Part shown: positions 1 through 5,446 of the stretch, in pieces | How positions within the stretch are numbered: position 1 is the first letter of the stretch | Layout of the letters: every line of letters starts with the position of its first letter | From: an uncultured Collinsella sp. | GTDB lineage: Bacteria; Actinomycetota; Coriobacteriia; Coriobacteriales; Coriobacteriaceae | Direction: 5' to 3' | Length of the DNA: 7,361 bases | Assembly (NCBI GenBank): GCA_902465105.1 | Contig: CABQLM010000079.1 | Location: forward strand, 1-7,361 | Made by a program: the position numbers and the translations under genes | Notes under the pieces: generated by a model | Told to the model about the DNA's origin: nothing | The model's database searches: none | The model's input: the letters and a program-made list of their open reading frames with translations, nothing else

Positions 1-99
1 GGCAAGCCCGCCGATAAAGGCGCGGTTGACCTTGCCATCGGCGCCCACCACCGTGGACGAACCGATCTTTACCACCATCGTTTTATAAGAAGTCGTCAT
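1..99 (-). CDS. proB: Glutamate 5-kinase, N-terminal fragment (runs off the window)
   Basis: Only the first 33 codons are visible. The translation begins MTTSYKTMVVKIGSS and continues to an FIGGLA segment at the window edge. The VVKIGSST stretch followed by a helix start is how glutamate 5-kinases of the amino acid kinase fold begin; the Lys and Gly-Ser-Ser form the ATP phosphate-binding turn. The enzyme phosphorylates glutamate in the first step of proline synthesis in the cytoplasm. The ATG at 97-99 has no clear Shine-Dalgarno sequence, and an in-frame ATG at 76-78 (Met8) is an alternative start. It lies 95 bases downstream of the nicotinate phosphoribosyltransferase stop on the same strand. 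Other amino acid kinases share this motif, so the specificity is inferred from a short piece. Confidence 0.7.
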   Translation of the reverse strand, partial: MTTSYKTMVVKIGSSTVVGADGKVNRAFIGGLA

Positions 100-162
100 A
101 CGTCAAACCAATCAACTGTTCAGCGAACGAGCGAGCAAAGAACAGCAGGCACGGGACAAGCG

Positions 163-199
163 ATAATAATTCGTTTTCCTCCGTCCCCTATGGATCATT
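163..199 (-). repeat. GGGAC-core hairpin repeat overlapping the pncB stop codon
   Basis: On the minus strand this reads AATGATCC, three bases, GGGGACGG, a short A-rich stretch, then ATTATT. The arms AATGAT (194-199) and ATTATT (165-170) pair over six bases with one G-T wobble. AATGATCC-N3-GGGGACGG is identical in 16 of 19 positions to the unit at 7295-7336, so the two are copies of one element. The pncB stop codon TGA (195-197) is part of the arm. Confidence 0.6.
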
Positions 200-1700
200 T
201 TGCCCAGGGGAAGGCCGAAGCCGCGGCCATGTTCTTGCGCACGAGCTCGTCGCGCACCTGAGCCAAGCCCTGCTCCATGCCCACTACGTAGGTCTGCGGA
301 TACAGGAAACGCTTGTACGCCGCGTCCAGATGATCGAGCGACCAAGCGCAGCGGTCGCGCGCATCCTCGATGTTCTCACGCGGAGCCACGGCGCCGCCGT
401 TGCGCACGATCGGCACCAGCAGCTCGCGATATTCGAGCTCGGACACATCGGTCACCAGGGCGGCATCGTTCACGGCTACGAGGGTATTGCCACGCGCGGC
501 GCCCTCCCCTGCCAGATGATCCTCGTCATAGATCATGTCGCAGACCGGGCCGCCAAAGCCGTCGTAATAACGGCGCACGCGCTGCACGCCCGGGATCGTG
601 CGCTTGTAGGGCTGCTCGGAGAGCTTGACCACCGGCGTCCACGGATCTGTCTCACTCGCACGACGGGCCGAAAGCTTGTACACGCCGCCCAGCGCCGGCT
701 GATCGTAGCAGGTCGCGAGCTTGGTGCCCACGCCAAAGCTATCGATGGGCGCGCCCTGGTCGATCAGTGACTGAATCGTGTACTCGTCCAAGTCGTTGGA
801 AACCGAGATCCCCACATAAGGCAGGCCCTCGGCATCAAAACGACCGCGGACATACTTGGAGAGCTTGGCCAGGTCGCCCGAGTCAATGCGAATAGCCGAC
901 AGGCGCTCTCCCGCCGCCTCCATCTCCTTGGCAACCGTAATGGCATGCTCGCAGCCCTCGCGCACGTCGTAGGTGTCGATGAGCAGCGTGCAATTCTTGG
1001 GGCTCGACTTGGCAAAGGCGCGGAAAGCCTCAAGCTCGGAATCAAAACTCATCACCCAGCTGTGCGCATGCGTGCCAAAGACGGGGATGCCGTAACGGCG
1101 TCCGGCAAGTACATTGGACGTAGAGGAACAGCCGGCAACGTAGCTCGCGCGCGCAACGGCCAGACCGCCATCGGGACCCTGGGCGCGGCGCAGGCCAAAC
1201 TCGGCGACGGGACGACCATCCGCCGCCAGCACCACGCGCGCCGTCTTGGTGGCAACGAGCGTCTGGAAGCCGACGATGTTGAGCAGCGCGGTCTCGAGCA
1301 GCTGGCACTCCAGCGCCGGGCCGGTGACGCGCACCATGGGCTCGCGCGGAAACACGAGCTCGCCCTCGGGCACGGCGTCGATATTCACGTGCGCGCGGAA
1401 GTTGCGCAGATAGTCGAGGAATGCGGGCTTAAACATCGCGCCACCGGCCGGAGCCTGGAGCGAGGCCAGGTACTCGATGTCCTCGGACGTAAAGTGCAGG
1501 TTCTCGACGAGCTCGGGCAGCTCGGCGGTGCCGCACATGACGGCGTAGGCGCTGCCAAACGGATGGTCGCGATAAAACGCGGTAAAACAACCCTGCTCAT
1601 TGGCCTTGCCGCTCTCCCACAGGCCCTGGGCCATAGTGAGCTCGTACAGATCGGTGAGCATTGCAATGTCGGTGGGATGTGAGATGTCGGTCAAAGCCAT
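195..1700 (-). CDS. pncB: Nicotinate phosphoribosyltransferase
   Basis: This 501-residue cytoplasmic enzyme joins nicotinate to PRPP, with ATP hydrolysis, to give nicotinate mononucleotide in the Preiss-Handler route of NAD salvage. Family signatures are visible in order: TDLYELTMAQ (16-25), EFGLRRAQG (167-175), GTHAHSW (209-215, around the conserved active-site histidine region), RIDSGDLA (271-278), GVGTKL (323-328) and ALGGVYKL (336-343). The length fits the roughly 480-500 residue bacterial branch. The ATG at 1698-1700 is preceded by GAAAGG at good spacing, and the protein begins just before the conserved TDLYELT block, so the start is secure. The next gene upstream on this strand ends 83 bases away. 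No strong promoter is seen in that gap; TATATT near 1751-1756 is a weak -10 candidate. The stop codon falls inside a small palindromic repeat. Confidence 0.95.
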   Translation of the reverse strand: MALTDISHPTDIAMLTDLYELTMAQGLWESGKANEQGCFTAFYRDHPFGSAYAVMCGTAELPELVENLHFTSEDIEYLASLQAPAGGAMFKPAFLDYLRNFRAHVNIDAVPEGELVFPREPMVRVTGPALECQLLETALLNIVGFQTLVATKTARVVLAADGRPVAEFGLRRAQGPDGGLAVARASYVAGCSSTSNVLAGRRYGIPVFGTHAHSWVMSFDSELEAFRAFAKSSPKNCTLLIDTYDVREGCEHAITVAKEMEAAGERLSAIRIDSGDLAKLSKYVRGRFDAEGLPYVGISVSNDLDEYTIQSLIDQGAPIDSFGVGTKLATCYDQPALGGVYKLSARRASETDPWTPVVKLSEQPYKRTIPGVQRVRRYYDGFGGPVCDMIYDEDHLAGEGAARGNTLVAVNDAALVTDVSELEYRELLVPIVRNGGAVAPRENIEDARDRCAWSLDHLDAAYKRFLYPQTYVVGMEQGLAQVRDELVRKNMAAASAFPWAK

Positions 1701-1783
1701 GGGGCGACCTTTCGGATGTGTGGTACAGAGGTTGAGGGTTGGTTGGGACGGAATATATGGTCATGGCGGCCGGCGTGAATCGG

Positions 1784-2236
1784 CTAGCGCAGCCCCATGC
1801 TGGTCAGGATCGTGTAGCCCATAAAGACGACAAAAGCGATCAGGGCGAGCACGATGATAATCTTTTGAGCCGGAGCCATACCGGGAATCTCATTCTCGGC
1901 CGTAGGCTCCTTAGAGGTGACCATGCGCTGGGCAAACGTCATCTCATCACGGCTCGGCTTGGAATCGACGGGCTTAGGACGAGCGGCTTTTTTAGGCTGA
2001 GGTTTGGGCGCGGCGGGCGCAGGTTTCGCAGCGGCGGGCTTGGGCGCAGATGCAGGCGCAGGCGCGGCCTTCGCAGCGGCCTCATCGACCTTCACGCGCT
2101 CGGCGCGCAGGGCGGCTAGCTCCTCTCGCTCGCGACGAGCCTTTTCCTGCTCCTCGCGGCGGGCCTTCTCGGCGCGGAGCTCTTCCAACTCGGCGCGCTC
2201 CTCGGCAGACAGTGGTTGGGACTCAAGCTCGGCCAT
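1784..2236 (-). CDS. Coiled-coil, Ala/Pro-rich protein with a single C-terminal membrane segment (function unknown)
   Basis: I do not recognise this 150-residue protein as a named family. It has three parts. Residues 8-48 are a highly charged Glu/Arg/Ala heptad-like helix, probably a coiled coil. Residues 52-92 are an Ala-Pro-Lys-rich, probably extended linker. Residues 126-144 are a hydrophobic segment (IIIVLALIAFVVFMGYTIL) followed by only six residues. There is no signal peptide and no cysteine. This suggests a tail-anchored membrane protein with its N-terminal part in the cytoplasm. The ATG at 2234-2236 has a good Shine-Dalgarno GAAAGGG about eight bases upstream. The gene starts directly below the terminator of tRNA-Ala and lies 83 bases upstream of pncB on the same strand. 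The low-complexity composition limits any functional inference, but the strong ribosome site and clean domain layout argue that it is real. Confidence 0.8.
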   Translation of the reverse strand: MAELESQPLSAEERAELEELRAEKARREEQEKARREREELAALRAERVKVDEAAAKAAPAPASAPKPAAAKPAPAAPKPQPKKAARPKPVDSKPSRDEMTFAQRMVTSKEPTAENEIPGMAPAQKIIIVLALIAFVVFMGYTILTSMGLR

Positions 2237-2255
2237 AGTTCAGCCCTTTCTTTTT

Positions 2256-2287
2256 AAAAAAAGCCGCCGACACAATGTCAGCGGCTT
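2256..2287 (-). terminator. Intrinsic terminator of tRNA-Ala
   Basis: On the minus strand a 12-bp stem (2276-2287 with 2261-2272, one G-T wobble) with a three-base loop is followed by an uninterrupted run of seven T residues ending at 2256. It starts 14 bases past the tRNA 3' end. The ribosome binding site of the next gene begins a few bases beyond the T run. Confidence 0.9.
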
Positions 2288-2301
2288 ATCAAATCCAAGG
2301 G

Positions 2302-2374
2302 TGGAGACGAAGGGAGTCGAACCCTCGGCCTCTGCCATGCGACGGCAGCGCTCTCCCAACTGAGCTACGTCCCC
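2302..2374 (-). tRNA. tRNA-Ala (anticodon CGC)
   Basis: The minus strand folds into a complete 73-nt cloverleaf ending at the discriminator A. The acceptor stem GGGGACG/CGTCTCC contains the G3-U70 wobble that is the main alanine identity element. The D arm is GCTC/GAGC. The anticodon stem CTGCC/GGCAG encloses the loop GTCGCAT, giving anticodon CGC, which reads GCG. The T arm is GAGGG/CCCTT with a TTCGACT loop. The CCA end is not encoded, since A73 is followed by CCC, so it must be added after transcription. A sigma-70 type promoter lies just upstream and a strong terminator just downstream, so it is its own unit. Confidence 0.97.
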
Positions 2375-2387
2375 AGGACAAGTCGAT

Positions 2388-2415
2388 ATTTTACCTACGG
2401 CTCGCCAACTGTCAA
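2388..2415 (-). promoter_or_regulatory. Sigma-70 type promoter of tRNA-Ala
   Basis: On the minus strand a perfect -35 box TTGACA (2410-2415), a 16-bp spacer and a -10 box TAAAAT (2388-2393) place the transcription start near 2380, about six bases before the mature tRNA 5' end. Confidence 0.85.
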
Positions 2416-2478
2416 CGCCCAATACCCAGTCTTTTTGGGACGCGGCTTTTTTGACTACTGTTCGAGCAAGCGAACCAA

Positions 2479-2617
2479 CCGATGATTTTTCTGGGACGGG
2501 GATTAAAAAATCATTTTGATTGATACATGACGGAGGACAGCCCCGTCCTAAAAAGAGTGTTCTCCCGTCGCGTACCTCCTAAATGATTTATAATCTCCGT
2601 CCCAGAAAAATCATCGG
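2479..2617. repeat. 139-bp compound palindrome: two facing GGGAC-core hairpin units
   Basis: The outer arms 2479-2516 and 2581-2617 are inverted copies, differing by two substitutions and one single-base gap over about 37 bp. Each arm is itself a hairpin. The left unit pairs ATGATTTTT (2482-2490) with AAAAATCAT (2506-2514) around a loop containing CTGGGACGGGG. The right unit, on the minus strand, pairs ATGATTT (2608-2614) with AAATCAT (2583-2589) around CTGGGACGGAG. The 64-base middle part has further partial symmetry, for example AGGAC/GTCCT at 2534-2549. This two-unit inverted layout is like a BIME or a small MITE. It ends nine bases from the stop codon of the radical SAM gene and may also work as that gene's transcript end. 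Confidence 0.85.
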
Positions 2618-2625
2618 CGAACGCA

Positions 2626-3564
2626 CTACTTTGCGCTGGTGAGAACGCCGGTGGTATCGAAGGCTGGGGTAAAGCTCTCGTCTACCGCACCGCCCTCTTG
2701 CCAGAACATCGTCGTAAAGCCCAGATCATCGGCATGGTCGAGCACCTGCTCGTACTCCTCACGCGTCACGGCCCGCGCCAAATCGCCGCCTTGTTCGCGC
2801 ATGAGCGCGTTGGGCGTGTACTGGTTCATGACCGAGATCGGCACATCGCCTACCGTCTGCCACACCAGGTCCAGCACACGGCACGAATCGTCCGCATGCC
2901 CCGGCAGCACCAGGTGGCGCACGATCATGCCGCGCTTCATGAGCCCATCATCATCCACCAGCTCTCCCCCGCGGCGCTCGATCTCGCGCGCCATCTGCGC
3001 CAGGCCCGACACGGCAACACGTGGATAGTCCTTAATATGAGAGAGCGACTGCGCAAGCCCAGCATCGGCATATTTAAAGTCGGTGAGCCACACATCCACC
3101 AAATCACCCAACGCCGCCACGGCACTCGCTCGCTCATAACCGCTCGTGTTGTAGACGATTGGGATGACCAGCCCGCGCGCCCGCGCTGCGGCAATCGCCG
3201 TCGGCAGCAGGTGCGCGTAGTGCGTCGCCGTCACCAGGTTAATATTGTTCGCGCCCTGGTCCTGCAGCTCCAACATAATCTCGACCAAGCGCTCAGGCGA
3301 AATCTCAAGACCGAAATTGCCCGTCGAGATCTCGTGGTTCTGGCAATAGACGCATTTGAGCGAGCAGCCACTAAAGAAGATCGTGCCCGAACCGGCCTCG
3401 CCCGAGATAGGCGGCTCCTCCCACATATGAAGCGCCGCGCGGGCCACCTTGAGCGTGTCGTTAGCACCGCACACGCCGCGCGCACCCTCATCGCGGGCCG
3501 CACCGCAACGGCGCGGACACAAATGACAGGCGGGCGAAAAAAGTTCCGTTAAGGAAGTCGACAT
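2626..3564 (-). CDS. PflX-type radical SAM protein (pyruvate formate-lyase activating enzyme homolog)
   Basis: This is a 312-residue radical SAM enzyme. The motif CSLKCVYC (Cys67, 71, 74) is the CX3CX2C site that binds the 4Fe-4S cluster and S-adenosylmethionine. An N-terminal cysteine set, CHLCPRRCG plus VCG (Cys13, 16, 20, 32), may hold another metal site. The segments MWEEPPISG, GSGTIFFSGC and YQNxxIS-like CQNHEIS match the PflX group (COG1313), which resembles activases of glycyl radical enzymes but whose substrate is not established. No glycyl radical enzyme is present nearby. I place the start at the ATG 3562-3564 because GGAG lies nine bases upstream. A TTG at 3577-3579 would add five residues (317 in all) but has no ribosome site. 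The gene is divergent from the 6S RNA. No confident promoter was found for it. Confidence 0.88.
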   Translation of the reverse strand: MSTSLTELFSPACHLCPRRCGAARDEGARGVCGANDTLKVARAALHMWEEPPISGEAGSGTIFFSGCSLKCVYCQNHEISTGNFGLEISPERLVEIMLELQDQGANNINLVTATHYAHLLPTAIAAARARGLVIPIVYNTSGYERASAVAALGDLVDVWLTDFKYADAGLAQSLSHIKDYPRVAVSGLAQMAREIERRGGELVDDDGLMKRGMIVRHLVLPGHADDSCRVLDLVWQTVGDVPISVMNQYTPNALMREQGGDLARAVTREEYEQVLDHADDLGFTTMFWQEGGAVDESFTPAFDTTGVLTSAK

Positions 3565-3679
3565 GAAAACATGCTCCAAAACACAGGTTTAACAGCTAAA
3601 ACACTGGGGCAAAGGCTGCGCAAAAGACCCGAAGCCCAAGGCGCCGTAATCGTCCGACACGATTTTTGTAATGTCAAGA

Positions 3680-3708
3680 CTGGAATCGATAAAGTGCCGC
3701 ATTATGAT
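3680..3708 (+). promoter_or_regulatory. Possible promoter of the 6S RNA
   Basis: A good -10 box TATGAT (3703-3708) lies five bases before the start of the proposed RNA. The matching -35 box is weak: CTGGAA at 3680-3685 with a 17-bp spacer matches three of six consensus bases. The assignment leans on the position relative to the RNA. Confidence 0.4.
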
Positions 3709-3712
3709 GTAA

Positions 3713-3885
3713 GTATTCCGCCCCCCGCGGAGCAACTGGGTGAACCGTCGCGTTTATTTAGGGAGCCCACACAGTCGTACCTAGTACAGGTATCCTTCGT
3801 TGTTAAGGACGCTGGAACAGTCGATGAGGGCACCCACCTGTTTTAGGTGGGTTCATTTTCGTAACGTGGGGGGTGGTTTTCTTTT
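3713..3885 (+). ncRNA. ssrS: 6S RNA (RNA polymerase-binding regulatory RNA)
   Basis: 6S RNA binds the sigma-70 form of RNA polymerase by imitating an open promoter and dampens transcription when growth slows. The ends pair in a 12-bp closing helix, CCGCCCCCCGCG (3718-3729) with CGTGGGGGGTGG (3865-3876), including two G-U pairs. A T-rich tail (3877-3885) follows, so the helix can also act as the terminator. Inside are the landmarks I know from the family: GGGAGCCC (3761-3768) on the 5' side leading into the terminal stem, and on the 3' side GGCACCCACCT...AGGTGGGTTC (3829-3854) forming a small hairpin beside the central bubble. The length of about 170 nt is typical. No protein frame fits the region. 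The call rests on these motifs and the fold; a covariance-model search would settle it. Confidence 0.72.
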
Positions 3886-4092
3886 GCCGAAAATCACCAT
3901 TTTGCAGCTCACCGAGATCCCCAAAAGGCGCCAGGCAGAACCCCGCCATCACCCCAATATCTGGTAAGCACGTGATTATCGTCCCGCGTAATTCCTCACA
4001 CCCCCTTTGGTCGAGTATCATGGGTCAGCTATACCCTTTGCGGCATGGCTCTCTCTGACCTTTACCTTCGACGCTTGGCGGGTTTTCGATTC
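3886..4092 (+). other. Intergenic stretch between 6S RNA and the wecA-like gene
   Basis: No gene is seen here. It contains the distal arm of a hairpin that starts in the 6S tail (3872-3881 with 3889-3898). A weak promoter-like pair, TTGGTC and TATACC (4030-4035) with a 17-bp spacer, would start a transcript near 4042, about 50 bases before the preferred ATG of the downstream gene. Confidence 0.35.
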
Positions 4093-5292
4093 ATGGCTTC
4101 TTCCACGAGCTACATACCGTACCTATGCGTGGCGGTCGCGGCCTTTATCACGACCTTCCTTACGGTTCCCCTTGTAAAGCGCATGGCAATCAAGCTCGAT
4201 GCCGTCGACTATCCCTCAAAGCGCCGCATCAACACCAAGCCCATCCCACGCATGGGCGGCACGGCGGTATTTTTGGGCCTGGTCGTGGCCTGCATCGTGC
4301 AGATTCTGGGCACCTGGCACTTGGGTTGGCCACCCGTTTTGGTGCCCCACCCTCGCCTGCACATCAGCTACCCCGTACTCGCGCTTTCCTTTACCGTCAT
4401 CTTTGCGACCGGCGCGATCGACGACGTCTTCCAACTCAAGCCCAAGCAAAAGCTGGCAGGCCAGGTGCTCGCCGCGCTCATCGCCTGCATCGGCGGCCTA
4501 AAAATCGGCGCCATCGTCAACCCGTTTGCCCCCGGCGAGATCATGCTCGGATGGCTCGCCTACCCCATCACCGTGATCTATCTAGTGGCATTCACCAATA
4601 TCATCAACCTGATCGACGGCCTCGACGGCCTTGCGACAGGCATTTGCGGCATCGCATCGTTCACCATGTTCTCGGTCGCTATGCTTTCGGGGCGCATCGA
4701 CGCCGCAGCGCTTTCCATTGCGCTCTTCGGCTCCTGCTTGGCCTTTCTGCGCTACAACTTTAACCCCGCGAGTATCTTCTTGGGCGACTCGGGGTCGCTG
4801 CTGCTGGGATTTGCGCTGGGCTCCATCTCGCTGCTCAATGTGAGCCGTACCGCCGCGCTCACCTCGCTCATCATCCCGCTCATCGTTGCCGGCGTGCCCA
4901 TCATCGACACGTTTAGCGCCATCGTGCGCCGCAAGCGCGCCCATATTAGCATTGGGCAGGCCGACAAAGGCCACATTCACCACCGCCTCATTCAAGAGGG
5001 CTACAACCAAAAGCAGGCCGTCCTTCTCATCTACGCCTGGTGCATCATGCTTTCCGCGGGCGCCGCGACCATCAACCAAGTCGAAGTCCCCATGCGCGTG
5101 CTCATCTTTACCGTGCTCGCCATTGGCTCGGCGGCCTTCGCCAAGCATCTGCACCTGTTTGAGCCCGTACTGCGCCACCACTACAACAAACGCACGCACG
5201 AGGACGAGCTCGTAACTCCCGATGACCCCGCGTTTAAACAGGAGGAACAGGCCGCCGAGGAGCGTAAGGACGAGCGTCACCACAGGCGCTAG
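4093..5292 (+). CDS. WecA/TagO-family undecaprenyl-phosphate sugar-1-phosphate transferase
   Basis: This polytopic membrane enzyme, 399 residues from this start, belongs to the MraY/WecA/TagO superfamily. It transfers an N-acetylhexosamine-1-phosphate from a UDP-sugar to undecaprenyl phosphate, the first lipid-linked step for wall teichoic acid or surface polysaccharide. Visible signatures are KPIPRMGG (49-56), AIDD (108-111, the metal-binding Asp pair), NLIDGLDGLATG (172-183), FLGDSGS (229-235) and HIHHRL (294-299), the last marking the WecA/TagO branch rather than MraY. About ten hydrophobic segments are spread over residues 8-356, and a charged cytoplasmic tail rich in Glu, Arg and His ends the protein. 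An ATG at 4045-4047 would add 16 residues. I prefer 4093 because the first membrane helix then starts where it does in TagO; neither start has a strong ribosome site. The exact sugar cannot be told. Confidence 0.92.
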   Translation: MASSTSYIPYLCVAVAAFITTFLTVPLVKRMAIKLDAVDYPSKRRINTKPIPRMGGTAVFLGLVVACIVQILGTWHLGWPPVLVPHPRLHISYPVLALSFTVIFATGAIDDVFQLKPKQKLAGQVLAALIACIGGLKIGAIVNPFAPGEIMLGWLAYPITVIYLVAFTNIINLIDGLDGLATGICGIASFTMFSVAMLSGRIDAAALSIALFGSCLAFLRYNFNPASIFLGDSGSLLLGFALGSISLLNVSRTAALTSLIIPLIVAGVPIIDTFSAIVRRKRAHISIGQADKGHIHHRLIQEGYNQKQAVLLIYAWCIMLSAGAATINQVEVPMRVLIFTVLAIGSAAFAKHLHLFEPVLRHHYNKRTHEDELVTPDDPAFKQEEQAAEERKDERHHRR

Positions 5293-5297
5293 GGATT

Positions 5298-5359
5298 GCC
5301 GTCGACGGCTTGCCGAGCAACCACTCGTCTTCTGGCGTTCCGCGCGAACGGACAAGACG
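5298..5359 (+). other. Hairpins between the wecA-like gene and trpS
   Basis: A perfect 12-bp palindrome, GCCGTCGACGGC (5298-5309), starts six bases after the stop codon. It is followed by a nested hairpin: CGTCTT/AAGACG (5326-5331 with 5354-5359) enclosing CGTTC/GAACG (5336-5340 with 5346-5350). No T run follows, so neither is a standard intrinsic terminator. They could protect the 3' end of the upstream message or be part of the trpS upstream region. Confidence 0.4.
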
Positions 5360-5385
5360 CGCTTTGCCGACCCTCGTTCGCTTAC

Positions 5386-5415
5386 GATACACCCCGTTCA
5401 ATAACACGCTATTAT
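5386..5415 (+). promoter_or_regulatory. Possible trpS promoter
   Basis: TATTAT (5410-5415) is a good -10 box, with a start near 5422 and a leader of about 25 bases. The best upstream match is GATACA (5386-5391) with an 18-bp spacer, which is weak. No T-box or other tRNA-sensing leader is visible in this short region. Confidence 0.4.
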
Positions 5416-5446
5416 CTTGACCAATCGCACTTAGTAAGGAGCAATC

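Noticed and set aside
945..1682. A 245-codon open frame on the plus strand opposite pncB.
   Set aside because: The nicotinate phosphoribosyltransferase on the other strand is certain, and the plus frame shows only antisense composition.
1738..1760. TTGGGACGGAAT in the 150-residue gene/pncB gap as another repeat unit.
   Set aside because: It has the GGGACGG core but no complementary arms on either side, so chance is likely.
2698..3552. A 284-codon open frame on the plus strand opposite the radical SAM gene.
   Set aside because: The minus-strand protein has the full radical SAM motif. The plus frame is Arg/His-rich with no ribosome site or recognised domain.
3571..3846. A 91-codon plus-strand frame across the 6S RNA region.
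   Set aside because: It has no ribosome site or recognisable protein, and the structure and motifs point to a non-coding RNA.
3832..3860. ACCCACCT/AGGTGGGT hairpin with a following T-rich stretch taken as an intrinsic terminator.
   Set aside because: The motif fits the conserved 3' element of 6S RNA, and the RNA ends pair further out (3718-3729 with 3865-3876) ahead of a better T tract.
4582..5355. A 257-codon open frame on the minus strand opposite the wecA-like gene.
   Set aside because: The plus-strand enzyme has all family motifs, and the minus frame has an antisense-like Asp/Gly/Arg/His bias.
5293..5446. T-box or other tRNA-sensing leader for trpS.
   Set aside because: The region is only 154 bases long, and the conserved T-box antiterminator sequence and a terminator with a T run are absent.
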